Shown one piece after another: positions 22,029 to 33,615 of a stretch of DNA of 64,000 nucleotides; position 1 is the first letter of the stretch, and every line of letters starts with the position of its first letter. The notes beneath the pieces are model-generated. The model worked only from the letters and a program-made list of their open reading frames with translations, searched no databases and was not told the origin of the DNA. The DNA lies in the NCBI GenBank assembly GCA_015179125.1, contig WHVA01000011.1, forward strand, positions 493,133 to 557,132. The letters run 5' to 3'. The position numbers were made by a program, and so were the translations under genes. This stretch comes from Gautieria morchelliformis (Eukaryota; Basidiomycota; Agaricomycetes; Gomphales; Gomphaceae).

Positions 22029-24417
22029 TTATCTTTGGGATCCTGGACCCTTGACATTATGAGTAGGAGCCCTGCCTGCTGTCCAGTCGAAGAGAGTTTG
22101 CCTGGAAGGTTCTGTGAAGTTCTGAAATCTCTGGAAAGGGAGGGACATGTATGTGGCTGCTGAGATACGCTGAGGTGCCTCTGGGTTCTGCCGGTGAAAT
22201 TCCTTAATGAGTCGCTTTGCCCCAGAGACATCTTTCGCTGGTAGCCAGAGATCGTCGGCAGCTCCATAGCCCTTCCAGCGCACAAGATACTCCAACCTTC
22301 CATGGAACATCCTGCTGTCTAGAATCCTTTCAACTTCATATTCTTCGGCTCCATCCCGTATGACAGGGGGGGGTGGTGGAGGGGCATGACGTTCAAGAAT
22401 TGGGTCATCTTCATATGGCCGAAGCAGGACGACAGAGAACACTGGATGTGTGCGACCAAAGGATGCAGGAAGATTTAGACCATAGGCATTTCGTGAGACC
22501 ACCTTATTAACAGTGTAGGGACCTAGCCACTTGTGGTCTAGCTTCTTCATTGGGCGAGTGGTTGTGATGTTTTGTGCATTGAGCCAGACCTTGTCACCAA
22601 GCTTATAAACTGGGGCTGCTTTATGGTGCACATCATAGAAGCGTGCCATGTCCTCTGCTGCCTTGGACAGGGCTGAACGAGCTTCTCTCGTGGCCGCTTC
22701 CATCCGCGTTGTGAACTCATCCAGGGCCTCGAGTCGAGTTTCCCGGACTGGTTCCAGTCCCAGTCTTGGATGTTGGCCACTGTCCAACATGAAGGGTGTA
22801 GTCTGGGTTGAGGCATGGATTCGGTTGTTACAGGCAAACTCGGCCAAGGATATCCATTCGAACCAATCATCCTGACGCTGGTTGATGAATAGTCGAAGGT
22901 ATTGCTCAATCTCCTGATTAACCCTTTCAGTCTGTCCATCAGTTTGGGGGTGATAAGCAGTAGAGGCAGCGATTTTGACACCAAGAAGTTTGTTCAGTTC
23001 ACGCATGAACTGGGAGATGAACTGTGTGCCTCGATCACTGATGATTTCTTCAGGGAGCCCATGAAGTTTCCAAACATGATCACGGAAGAGTCGGGCAACT
23101 CCCACCGAAGTTACATCTGAAGTGGTGGGAATGACATGTGCCCGCTTTGAGAGGCGATCGACGACAACAAGGAGAGCATCATAGCCATGACTGGTAGGCA
23201 GTTCTACAATCAAGTCAACAGACATAACCTGCCATCTACGGTCTGGGATACGGTTTGGTAGAAGCTTGCCAATGGGAGAAGCAGGGAAGGTTTTTGTCCG
23301 GTTGCACAGGTCACAGGCCTTCACATATTTTGCAATGTAACGTCCCATCCCAGGCCACCAGTAACTCCGAGCAACTAGTTCAGTGGTTCTCCAATGACCA
23401 GGGTGACCGGTGAGAGGCATGTCATGGTGCGCTTTCACTATGTCATGTCGTAGTTTTGCATCAAGCGGCACATACACTTTGTTGTGATAGAGGACAAGCC
23501 CATCCTGTTCAGACCACTCTTCCCCTCGTAAATTGCCAGAGGAGCCCAGTTCTTTGAGAGCCTTGACAACCTTTTCATCCCGGTCTACACAGTTCCTTAC
23601 TCGATTGAGGAAAGCATCACCTTCACCTGGGACTAACTGCGCACCAGCCTCTGGGGGATTCGCCTTGATGTGGAACAAGTCAGGGGTAAGTAAGACTTGA
23701 TTTTGGTTGTCTTCCTCCCCCCGCTTATGATCCACGCGTCGTGAGAGTGCATCAGGCTTGGCTGAATGATGACCAGGACGATGGATCAGCTCAAAATCAA
23801 AGCGAGAGAGGTAGAGTGACCAGCGTGCTTGACGACGGTTCAGGTTTTGTGCAGTGCGGAAGTAGGTGAGATTCTGATGGTCATTGAGAATCTCAATTTT
23901 GTGCTTCGTTCCCTCTAAGATATGGCGCCATTCCTCTAATCCCCGAATCACAGAAAGAAGCTCCTTGTCATGGATGGCATAGTTGCGTTCAGCATCATTG
24001 AGGCTTTTGGAGACAAACCCCACAGGCCGCCATCTGCCATCATTACATAGCTGGGACAGTACTGCTCCTGTGGCATAGGCTGAGGCATCTGTTTCAAGAC
24101 GGAAATGTTTGTCTTGATCAGGGAGGACAAGGATCGGTGTTGAGGTGATGAGGAGTTTGAGCTTGTCAAAGGACGCTTGCTCTGGGCCATTGGGATCCCA
24201 AGACCATTGGGCATCCTGTTTTGTCAACTGGTTGAGGGGCTTTGCAATGTGTGAGAAGTCTTCCACAAATCTACGGTAGAAGTTGATGAAACCAAGGAAT
24301 GATTTGACTTCAGTGACGTTACGTGGTATTGGCCAGTCCCGCACCCCTGCAACCTTGACTGGGTCCATGGCAACCTGTCCTTGAGAGAGGATGAGGCCGA
24401 GATACTCCACCTCTACC
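22029..24417 (-). CDS. Gypsy-2 pol, C-terminal part
   Basis: About 795 codons remain open on the minus strand. The region covers the end of RT (VEYLGLILSQGQVAMDP, FLGFINFYRRF), RNase H (FRLETDASAYATGAV, DHQNLTYF), the integrase zinc finger (HHDMPLTGHPGHWRTTEL, ACDLC), the integrase core (SVDLIVELPTSHGYDA, DRGTQFISQF, TERVNQEIEQYLR) and the GPY/F-like region (KLDHKWLGPYTV). It ends with a chromodomain (YEVERILDSRM, YLVRWKGYGAADDLWLP) and a short tail. There are no stops. It is detached from its N-terminal part by the Copia-2 insertion, so the polyprotein is no longer continuous. Confidence 0.93.
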
Positions 24418-27400
24418 ACTCGGAGGATCAAACACGTCGGGGGCCAGTATCTCCCTGCGGCTGGCATTGGTACGATCCATCTGCGCTGTGGAAAGGGTCG
24501 TCGCCTTACCCTGCATAATGCTCTCTATGTCCTGGATGCCTCCCTCCGTCTCATCTCGATTGGTTGCCTCGACGATGCGGGCTCTGACATCACTTTCCGC
24601 GAGGGTCGTTGCTCCATTAAGAACTCGTCCGGTAAGGTCATAGCTCAGGGCACGAAACTCGGCTCCCACCTCTATTACATATCCGGCAACCCGTCACCCG
24701 CCCCTGACAAAGTGAATATTGCTCGCGCTGCTCCTGACCTCGAGACTTGGCACAAACACCTCGGACACCTCAACTACGCTTCCATCATCAAAATGGCTAA
24801 ATCTGGCATGGCTCGAGGTATGCCTGCCGACTTATCCTCCCTCCCCCCCCTTTGTGAACACTGTGTCCTTGGCAAACAGACTAAGACGCCTATTTCCAAA
24901 GTCCGAGGGGGGGTGAGGGCGACGAGGAGACTCGAGAAGGTGTTTTCCGACATTACTGGTCCGGAAGACGTCGGTAGTGCTGCTGGTGATAGATTTGTTC
25001 TTAACTTCATCGATGATTACTCGAACATGTCGTGGATTTTTCCGCTAAAGAGAAAGTCCGACGCTGCTGCGGTGTTCAAAGAGTGGCTATCGCGGGTTGA
25101 GTGGGAGTGCGATGCCAAGGTGCGCACCTTTTGGACTGACAATGGCGGGGAATACACCTCGGGCGATTTTGAGTCCTATCTCAAACGGGAAGGCATCCTC
25201 CATGAGACTACTGCCCCCTACTCGTCGGCTGAGAATGGTAAGGTGGAGCGCTGCCACCGTACTATCATGAATCGCGCTCGCGCGATCAGGTCCGATGCGA
25301 ACCTGCCGCCTAGCCTCTGGGCTGAATCGGTCAGGGCTGCTGTGTACCTAAAGAACCGGACACACACACGCACCCTTAGTGGTAAGACCCCCTATGAGAT
25401 GTGGTACGGGCGTCGTCCCGACATCTCACACCTGCGCGAGCTTGGCTGCTGTGCCTGGGTCCACGTCCCCGGGGATAACCCAAAGATTTACAATCGTTCT
25501 GTTGCCTGCGTCTTAGTCGGTTACTCTGAGACTTCGAAGGCTTACCGTTGCCTAGAGAGACCCACTGGCAAGATTCATGTGACCAGGAATGTGGTCTTTG
25601 CGGAGAGTCAGGATTGCCGCCCGCGCAAGTTGCATCCTGGCGTCGTTGCTAACGAGTCTGAACTGCCGCGTGTCGACCCGCACGTTGAGTTCCGCGATGA
25701 GATCCTCGCTGACGTTCCTCCTGACCCGCCTGCCCACCCGGTCCCACCTGTGCCAGCTGAACCCACTGTCCCACCTGATCCCGTCCTCCGTTGCTCCAGC
25801 CGTGTTCCAAAACCCTCTGCTGCTGGTGCCGCTTCGTGTGGCATCTCCTACGAGTCCGTACTGGACAGGGTGGTGAAGGATTTGCGTACTGGCAAACCTG
25901 ACGCTCGCTCTCGAGGGGGTGCGGCCGTTGCCGACGACACCGTCGGTGTTCTTGTAGCGAACTCTGCTCAAGAGTGGTGCTGTGCAGGGGGTGAGTCGGA
26001 CCCGAGAAATTACTGTGAGGTTCTGTCTCGCCCGGATGCTCCTCAGTGGGAGCTGAGCATGTCGGAAGAGATGGCTTCCCTGTCGAGACATAGGGTCTGG
26101 GAGCTTATCCCACGCGCGGATGTGCCTGCTGACCGCCGTGTTATCCCCTCCAAATGGGTGTACCTAACGAAGAAGGACGTGTCCAGCTCTCCGAAGCGTT
26201 TTAAGTCCCGCGTTGTTGCCAAGGGTTTTGCGCAGCGCGCCGGCATCGATTATTCAGACACGTTCGCCCCTGTCACTAGGATGGAGTCTGTGCGTGCCAT
26301 CTTGCATATTGGCGCTGTGCTGGACTGGGACATTCACCAACTGGACATCAAGACTGCTTTCTTACATGGGGAGCTTGAAGATGACATCTACATGGAGCAG
26401 CCGGAGGGTCGTGTCGAGAAGGGCAAGGAATCGTGGGTCTGCCGCTTGAAGAAGACCCTGTACGGGCTTGTGCAGTCGCCGAGGCTGTGGAATGCCCTCC
26501 TGAACAGGGCCTTGGTTGAAGAGTGTGGATTCACGAGGGTCGCTGTTGATCACTGCATGTATACGCGCACCACCGCTGCTGGTACATCCATCATGGCTGT
26601 CCACGTGGACGACTTATGCGTCACCGCGAGCACGGCGGATGAGATGCGCAATCTGAAGTCTGCGATCGGTGCCATTTTCGACCTCGTCGATCTCGGCGAT
26701 GTCCACCACCTCCTTGGTATCGCTGTCACCAGGGATCGCGCCAATAGATCTATTTCTCTTTCCCAGACTTCTTACATCGAGACTATCACCAAGCGACTGA
26801 ACCTCGTCCATGCGTACCCTAAGTATACGCCCTTGACCATACCGTTCTCCTCACCAAGGACCTGTGCCCTTCCACCGAGAAGGTTCGGCGCGAAATGAAA
26901 AAGGTTCCTTACCTCACTGCCATTGGCTCCATGATGTATGCTGCCATGGCTACGCGTCCTGACGTTTCCTTCGCGGTCGCTCATCTCAGCCAGTTCAACG
27001 CGAACCCTGGGCCAGCTCACTGGGAGCAGGCCCAGCGTGTCATCACTTATCTCTATACCACGCGCGACGTCTGCCTGGTGCTGGGTGGCCCATGTATCTC
27101 CCTGTCCGGGTACGTCGACTCCGACTGGGCGTCGACTCGTGGTGACCGAAAATTGATCGCTGCTTACCTTTACTCCCTGGGCAGCGGCCCGATCTCTTGG
27201 AGTTCGAAGAAGCAGACCACCGTGGCGACGTCGAGTGTCAAGGCGGAGTACATGGCGTGTAGCTACGCTACCAAGGAGGCCCTCTGGCTGAGGAATCCCC
27301 TTGGACTCATCGCTTTTGCGCAGACGTCCTCTACTCCTATCCAGTGTGACAACATGGGCGCGATCAGCCTTACGAAGGACCCATCTTTCCATGCCAGGTC

Positions 27401-27754
27401 CAAGCACATTGACGTGGCTCACCATTTTATTTGCAATCGTGTCTCACGTGGCGAAATACACTTCGCTCATGTCCCTACGCGGGAGAACGCTGCCGATCTA
27501 CTCACCAAGCCCCTCCCCCACCCCACGTTCTCCTACCTCACTCCTAAACTCGGTTTGCATAGGCGTTCTGGCGTCGCGGTCACCGCTTGAGGGGGTGTGT
27601 TGGAGTTACACGCGTGACCGTGCCACGTACACAAGTACCCACACTCTGGCGGGTACTTGAGACGCAAGTCGGAGTTTCATCCTTTCCCTCAGTTACATCA
27701 CACGTATTGTGAGACTGAGAACTGATCCCTCGGGTACAGTTTCCTACAATTACA
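24418..27754 (+). mobile_element. Copia-2, 5'-truncated element inside Gypsy-2
   Basis: Plus strand, opposite to its host. The left junction (about 24,418) falls directly in the protease-to-integrase linker of a Copia polyprotein, so the 5' LTR and gag are missing. The 3' end keeps a polypurine tract (TTGAGGGGGTG) followed by TGTTGGAGTTACACG at 27,597, the start of a 3' LTR. A plausible LTR end is TTACA at 27,754, but without the 5' copy this is uncertain. No target duplication is visible. Codon use is markedly richer in GC than in the surrounding Gypsy-2. Confidence 0.8.
24420..27590 (+). pseudogene. Copia-2 polyprotein: integrase, RT, RNase H
   Basis: Order: GAG-pre-integrase (LETWHKHLGHLNYASIIKMA, LCEHCVLGKQ), integrase core (FSDITGPE, WTDNGGEYTS, NGKVERCHRTIMNRAR), acidic and Pro-rich linker, RT (WVYLTKKD, VVAKGFAQRAGIDYSDTFAP, LDIKTAFLHG, LYGLVQSPRLWN, AVHVDDLCV), RNase H (GYVDSDWAST, SSVKAEYMA, IQCDNMGA) and ADLLTKPLP. 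HVDD stands for the usual YVDD. A one-base frameshift at about 26,830 separates two open segments (to 26,898 and from 26,895). The N-terminal gag and most of protease are absent. Confidence 0.92.
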
Positions 27755-28090
27755 GTGTAAGACACTAAAAGGCAGCAAGTCTGCCAATGGCGTCAAATCG
27801 CGCCGCAGGCCGCCAAATTTAAAATTTAGAAGGAAACCTAATGAAATGTGCATAATTTCAAAAAACCGACAATTCTCCGGCCACGTGACCAGTCCAAATT
27901 ATGGTCAAAAAATTTTCACCTCACCAAACTTGTCAGAGCCAAGCAGACAACGCTTCAGCGAGCTTCAGGCTCTAAAAACTTTGACTCTGCACTGATTGGA
28001 GACCCTTTAGAGAGCTTAGCTGACCCAGATTTCATTCCAGAAGTCAGTGATGCGGATGATGGAAGATGGCATGGACTGGTCGTTTGGCCG
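27755..28090. other. Orphan segment between Copia-2 and Gypsy-2
   Basis: About 336 bp match neither the Copia-2 coding region nor Gypsy-2. It is AT-rich at first, then on the plus strand keeps an 83-codon frame (27,848-28,099) with an acidic, coding-like stretch (LIGDPLESLADPDFIPEV). It may be the rest of the Copia-2 LTR, or a fragment of a further element. I cannot decide between these. Confidence 0.4.
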
Positions 28091-29662
28091 CTCAAATAGG
28101 CATTTTTCAGGTTTGAGGTACAGGTTGTTGGCCCGGAGGATTTCAAGGACACGTCGTACAATCCTATGATGTTCTTCAAGCGACTCTGTGAAGATGAGAA
28201 TGTCGTCCATGAACACCACCACAACCCCTTCATCGATGAGACTGTTGAACATGTCATTCATCATCGTCTGGAAGGTTGCTGGGCTGTTCGTGAGTCCAAA
28301 GAACATGACTAGAGGTTCATACAGGCCCCTATTTGTCCGAAAGGCTGCCTTCCACTCATCTCCCTCTTTTATGCGTATATTATTATATCCCCAGCGAATG
28401 TCAAGCTTTGTGAAGTATTTAGCCCTTCCAGCAGCAATCTTATTCATGATGTCTGGAACAAGGGGCAAAGGATAGGCATTCTTGATTGTTATATCATTGA
28501 GCTTCCGGTAGTCTTGCACAAATCTAAGGCTGCCGTCCTTTTTCTTCACAAAGAAGACTGGAGATGCCATAGGTGACTTGGAGGGACAGATACAATGGCT
28601 CTTCAGGTTCTCCTCAAGGAAGTTATCCAGTTCCCTTTGCTCAACCGGTGACATTGGGTAAACCTTTGTGCTGAAGGGTTGTGCACCTGGAGTGAGCTCA
28701 ATTGCATGGTCCCAGGGCTTTCGAGGAGGCAGTTGGTCAAATGACTCCTTAGAAAACACATCCTTGAACTCCTGGTATGGTTTAGGGACAAGGTCCTCGA
28801 AGGATCTGACTGGTGCAGACTTGCTGGCCCGTTCAGCAAGCTGTTGGGAGACAGTCCGGCCTGCGCTAATCATTTCAGGACTCTCATTCACAAAGATGAC
28901 AAAGGTCCCGTCTCCTTCCTCAAGTAGGGAGCGGGTGTGCTGTATGGGAACCTCCTCTTGATCTACACTCTCTTCTGGAACAGTTTCGACTGTGGGCCCT
29001 CTGACAACAGGTCTGCCCCCACATGACTTGGGACAGCGTGTCATCTTCACATCTCCTGTACGCCAGTCAACTTCTGGGTTGTGTTCAACAAGCCATGTGT
29101 GACCAAGAATGATGGCAAGTCGTCCAAGGCTCGTGACAGAGAATGTGGCACGTTCCATATGATCCCCAAAGGTGCAAATGAGGTTGACTTCTTCCTTGAT
29201 TGAGCCAGCCTCATTTGGGGTACCATCAATATTGTAGACGGGGATGGCACGGGGTAGGGGGCGGGTCCGAAGTCTGTGTTCCCTCACAAAATCCACATCG
29301 ATGAACATCCCTGTAGCACCACTGTCAAGGAGGGAGTCAATTGCAAGTGGATGCCCTGTGTCAACGGAGTGGACCTTGAGAGGTACTTTGGTGCATCGGC
29401 CGAGGTCAGCAGTACGAACATATAGAGGGACTGGAAGGTTTGCATTAGCAACTGGAGCGATGGGTTGGGTTTTCGGCATGGCTGGTTTGGTTTCAGTTCG
29501 ATCAGGGATAGGAGAAGGATGCATCATATCGCCTGTGATCCCTATTGTACATGTTTCGAGAACTGAAAACCGATTCGTCGAGCGGGGCATGTCTTTCACC
29601 GCTGACTGGCCTAAAAACCCTTTCCTTCCTCTTGGACAGGGGCTTCCACCTTCTGTTTGCAT
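28091..29662 (-). CDS. Gypsy-2 pol, N-terminal part
   Basis: Open on the minus strand from a 52-base overlap with the end of gag in the -1 frame, so pol is probably expressed by frameshifting. It contains an aspartic protease (SLLDSGATGMFIDVDFV, IILGHTWLVEHNPEVDW) and RT (KKKDGSLRFVQDYRKLN, MFFGLTNSPATFQTMM, VVFMDDILIF). The catalytic box is FMDD. It stops being Gypsy sequence right after KPEKCLFE at 28,091, where the foreign segment begins. No stop or frameshift in this part. Confidence 0.92.
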
Positions 29663-30716
29663 TCCTCTATCGCCGCTGCTACAGATTTAGAGACAATTGC
29701 TGCAATGTCTGCCTCTGTGAGGTTTGCACGGATTCGTGGCTTGCGAGGTTCAGGACAGTCTGGTGAAATGTGACCAGGTCTCTTACAGTTGTAGCAGGTT
29801 CGTGTTTCGGTGTGGCGGCGGGATGAGTCAATGTCCATAGGTGTTGCATTACTGGGTGGTGCTGTGGTAACAGGAGCCATAGCAGGAGTGTGGAGTGGTC
29901 GGGCAGGAGGAGGGCGATTAGGGACATGAGGTGTCTGTGCCTTCCTGACCTCTAACAGACAGCGATGATTGCGGTCAATCTGACAGGCTGCTTCCTTCCA
30001 GGCTTTGAGGTTGGATGGAAGAAAAGGCTGGGCGTGGATCTTGTCAAGGATACCTGCTGGAAGGCCACGAGCATAGGCATCCTCGAGTGCCTCATCATTA
30101 AAGCCTGTCCTGCCTGCCAGGATCTCAAATTGAGCCGTGTATTCATCTGCCGACATTCCTGACGCCATCCTAAGGTCATGCAGCTTAGTGCGAGCGTTCT
30201 GGCACGATCTGGGTCACCAAAGGCCTCCTCCACACGTTTAATAAACCCCTCCAGAGTGGATATAGAGGAGGTGCCATCAATGACAGCCTGTGTCTCGTTG
30301 TGTGCCCATATCTCCGCAGAGCCTCCCGTCATGAAGGAAAGAGCGTATAGGATCTTTGTGCGTTCATCTGGGAAGGATGCTGGCTGGACAGCGATGGACA
30401 ACTTGATAGACCTGATAAACCCTTCAGTCTCTGTACAGTCTCCATTGAACTTCTCCGGTTCTGCTGCTTTGATAGAGCGAGTAGATGGAGGGACACTGTG
30501 AGGTACTGAGGGCGCAAGGGCTTGAGCAGCAGCAACAGCAGCGTTGGTGGCAGCATTGGCTAAGTGGTCGTGAATGTTAGCAATCTGATTGTGCAGTTCC
30601 TGATTCTGCAGTTGAAGTTGCTGCAGCTGCTGTGCTTGGCTGGAAAGGAGGCCTCGAAGAAATGGCCCATGGTCACCCAGGGCGTCCCAGTATGCGTCTG
30701 GGAGTTGGTCTGCCAT
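29611..30716 (-). pseudogene. Gypsy-2 gag
   Basis: Starts at ATG 30,716 (MADQLPDAYWDAL), 61 bases inside the 5' LTR end. It has a Gln-rich coiled-coil-like segment (QAQQLQQLQLQNQEL), the retrotransposon gag domain (FIRSIKLSIAVQP and following) and a CCHC zinc knuckle (CYNCKRPGHISPDC). A one-base deletion near 30,186 shifts the frame between the gag domain halves. The protein would be about 365 residues, the usual size for a chromovirus gag. Confidence 0.88.
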
Positions 30717-30764
30717 AGGCTGAGATGAAGGCTGGTTAAGACAAGTGTGTGGGGTCGTCCTATG

Positions 30765-30774
30765 AGCTTGATCT
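30765..30774 (-). promoter_or_regulatory. Gypsy-2 self-priming primer-binding site
   Basis: Three bases from the LTR end, AGCTTGATCT (plus strand) is the exact reverse complement of 30,935-30,944 in the 5' LTR. That LTR stretch begins 34 bases downstream of a TATAAG box (30,978 to 30,973, minus), where transcription should start. This geometry matches Tf1/sushi-type self-priming. Confidence 0.7.
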
Positions 30775-30776
30775 TC

Positions 30777-31094
30777 TGTGAGGGCAACACTAATGACGAA
30801 GCCACAACCAAAGATACTCAAGGAGATAAGAGCCGATACTAGGACAATGACCAACTGTGTAGTGGGTATCCTCAGTTTATAACTCTACCAACGATAGATA
30901 CATGGGGACTTGCCTGTGTAGTGGGTATCCTCAGAGATCAAGCTGAGGAAACGCCACCACACGGGCTACAGTCTTATAGCGCTGGCAAGGCTTACATAAT
31001 AGGGGAGATGGAAACTTGTAGAAGGTTACGGAAGGTGACGGAAACTCATGGAAGGAAATAGAAACTTGTGGAAGGAAACGCGTGAACCCTGACA
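30777..31094 (-). repeat. Gypsy-2 5' LTR
   Basis: 318 bp, TG to CA on the minus strand, with a TATAAG promoter box near 30,978. Apart from the contracted GTGACGGAA array it differs from the 3' LTR at about one site, a CpG/CpA change (CACACGGG against CACACAGG). Confidence 0.92.
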
Positions 31095-31099
31095 ATTCC

Positions 31100-33145
31100 G
31101 CTCGACAGAAACCTTCTGAAAGTCAGGCCAGTAGATGCAGTGACCATGGCTCTGTCCAGAGATTCCTATCCATCGAGCTCTTTTGGCACGGGCTGCTAGT
31201 TTGTTTCCCTCTTTGACTTTAACGTAGACTTCAATTCCCCACACGTGTATGTCCTTCAGGTTTGGTTTCTCGTGATGGATCATTTAAAAAGGGGTTTTGT
31301 CTGGCAAAGCTCTTGTATGCGTCCTATTCCTAAGATAGTTGGCGTGCAAAATTGCATGCCCCCATAGAGTCTTAGGAAGACTTGATTCCAATAGCATGGC
31401 ACGAGCTCTTTCAACTAGAGTTCGGTTTAAACGTTCAGCAACACCATTCGACTCTGGGGTGTTGTGTACGGTTAACCGATGCTTCGTGCCTTGCTTGGCT
31501 AAATGCTGTTCAAATTCTGAGCTTGTGTATTCGCCCCCTCTGTCGGAAACAAGTGCTTTAATGTGCACGTTCCTCTGTCGAAGCATCAAAGCCTCGTAGA
31601 GTTTGTATTTCTGTCACCGAATTTTGATGATCGGCTTCTGGGTTCCTGAGGAAGTGATTTACGTGCAATCTTCGCTTGAATGCACGCATCGCAAACAACC
31701 TTGTCACCCTTTGAGCTCAATTCAATGCCTAATATCATGCCACGGTTGAGCAAATGCTGTAGGGACTTTTGTGAAATGTGCCCCATTTTCTGATGTATCT
31801 CCATGGCTGATGCGCATATATGCGCTTCGGCACTTGTGTGTTATAAGTCAAATCGATATAAGCCATTCAGCTTCGGTGCTTGCATCAATATCCTGCCTTT
31901 ACGATTGGATATTGTGCATTTCTGATCGGCTATTTGAGTGTTATAGCCTGCATCATCGCACCGGCCGATCGAGATGAGGGTAACAGCCATTTTGGGCGCG
32001 TAGAACGTATCCTTCAATGTAATGTTCACAGTCTTATCTCCAACTTTATTAGATAGCAGGAGTGAGCCTGAACCGAAGGCATCAAAAGTGCCTTTGTTGG
32101 CTGCACGAATTGTGCCCGGCTGTGAGAATGGACTGTAATCCCTCAATAAATTCTTGTGAGGGGTCATATGTGTGGTCGTTCCAGTGTCGAGGATAACAAC
32201 AGTGTCCAGAGATAAACTACTCAAATTAGAGCAGTCGAAGTTGGCGAAAGCGGCTGGACTGCCACTCTCATCCTCCTCAGAGGACACTTCTTCGGCAACA
32301 TTCGCCTTGGCTTTGCCCTTCTTCTTTTTGGCTTTGGCCTTCTTCTTCTGATGTGGCCCCTGGCCTTCTTTACCACCTCCTTTAGCCCAGCAACTCTCAA
32401 TAGCATGTCCATGCTTGTGGCAATTAGTGCATGTAGGCACCTTCGGGTCTTTCCGGCCCTTCTTCCCTTTCGTAGATGAACCAATAAATGCCTGCTCTTC
32501 TTGTGAAATATTGAGGGTCTTTCTCCTATCGTATTGAGCCTTTAGTACTCTGATAATATCATCAGGCACTAAGGGCATTCCACATTCTTCGAGCGACGTG
32601 GTAAGGGCATTCATAACTGCCTCATAGGAGGGTGGAAGTGACGCAAGGATGATGTCTGTGAACTCTCCTTCAGAAATTCTGGCTCCCATCTCATTGAGAC
32701 GAGCATAGAGGCCTTGGGCCTTGTCCAAGTGATCTCTCAAATCTCCATCCTCAGGACACCTCATACTGCGAAGCTGTCTCTGTAGGTTGGTGAGGACCAT
32801 CTTGGGCTTTTTGGTCATCTCATTGACCAATGCATCCCAGACTTCTTTTGCTGTATGTCTCTTCTGTAGCATCAGAGCTAGTGACTCTGACACTGAGGCG
32901 ATTATTTGGGTTTTTGCCTGTCCTTCTCTGGCAAGATACTTCTCCAGCTTTTCCTCAGCCTTCTCTATCTGAGTTTCCTCAGCTTCTGTAAGAATATGGC
33001 CTGGGGGCATGACTGGAGGATCAGGAGGTCGAATGGCTCTCCCTTCTATATGCCTGAGTATATTTTTGGACTCAAAATAACTTGTGAGAGTAGCTCGCCA
33101 TAGAGGCCAATTACTTCCATCTGTTGCAAGCTTCTCCACACCCAA
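31100..33145 (-). pseudogene. Copia-1 gag, protease and integrase part
   Basis: Minus-strand gag of the UBN2/DUF4219 type (DGSNWPLWRATLTSYF; KEVWDALVNEM), a CCHC knuckle (CTNCHKHGHAIESC), a Lys-rich stretch, and protease (VVILDTGTTTHMT). After a stop at about 31,840 come the pre-integrase domain (HQKMGHISQKSLQHL) and part of integrase (VSDRGGEYTSSEFEQHL, ESNGVAERLNRTLVERAR). The integrase is internally deleted near 31,590-31,610, losing the first catalytic region, and a further TAA lies near 31,283. No in-frame ATG precedes the gag domain; the frame opens at TTG about 20 bases from the primer-binding site. Confidence 0.9.
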
Positions 33146-33164
33146 AAGCTTCTGCGAAGTGTCT

Positions 33165-33180
33165 GCGGGCCCATAACCCT
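33165..33180 (-). promoter_or_regulatory. Copia-1 primer-binding site, half-tRNA-iMet type
   Basis: On the minus strand, one base after the 5' LTR, the sequence reads GGGTTATGGGCCCGC. GGGTTATGGGCCC is the reverse complement of the conserved anticodon arm of eukaryotic initiator tRNA-Met, whose CAU anticodon lies in GGGCCCATAACCC. Drosophila copia and yeast Ty5 prime from the same internal tRNA region. Confidence 0.75.
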
Positions 33181-33610
33181 TGTAGGCAACTCGGGGTTAT
33201 GGCAGGGAAGGTTCGGTGGAGTTCTTAGAAAGCTAGAATCAAATACACTACATGATTTTCAGTAAACATGCTATGTAAATATGAAAGATACTACTCGCCT
33301 CTCTCAGTGAATTTATTGTCACTGAGAGAGGAGCACTATCCTGTCTCAGAAGGCATATACGTGCACCCTGCCCTTTAGCACCCAAGGGCTCGCGCGTCGA
33401 AGTCATTTCAAACTCCGCTGGGTGCAGCCGCCTGTGAAAATAGAAATAACAGAATGAAATGAAGAGGTAGAGAGTGACTGGAAAATTTCGAAAATAAGCA
33501 GAGGAATGGATGCATGGTACAAGAACAATGTGAGAAGATATTGAAACACCACACAATAAATCGAATATATTATGCTTGATTTTGGTGCAGGAGCATAAAT
33601 GCACCCAACA
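33181..33610 (-). repeat. Copia-1 5' LTR
   Basis: 430 bp. It lacks the 58-bp insertion of the 3' LTR and otherwise differs at about two positions. Confidence 0.92.
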
Positions 33611-33615
33611 TCGCC

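Larger units (their letters stand above)
20913..31094 (-). mobile_element. Gypsy-2, chromovirus inserted in Copia-1
   Basis: Minus-strand element with LTRs at 30,777-31,094 (5') and 20,913-21,314 (3'), each TGTCAGGG to CCTCACA on the minus strand. ATTCC at 20,908-20,912 and 31,095-31,099 is the target duplication. A polypurine tract (GAGAGGGGGGTGA) abuts the 3' LTR. The LTRs are nearly identical apart from a repeat-length difference of 84 bp. gag has one frameshift; pol is open but split by the Copia-2 insertion at about 24,418-28,090. A small extra frame follows integrase. Confidence 0.93.
18371..33610 (-). mobile_element. Copia-1, Ty1/Copia element carrying Gypsy-2
   Basis: Minus-strand element with LTRs at 33,181-33,610 (5') and 18,371-18,858 (3'). 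On the minus strand each LTR begins TGTTGGGTGC and ends GCCTACA. TCGCC at 18,366-18,370 and 33,611-33,615 is the target duplication. A polypurine tract (GCTTGAGGGGGCG) abuts the 3' LTR. Coding order is gag, protease, integrase, RT, RNase H, as in Copia. Gypsy-2 is inserted in the integrase-RT linker. The LTRs differ by about two substitutions plus a 58-bp insert in the 3' copy, so integration is recent. Confidence 0.93.
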
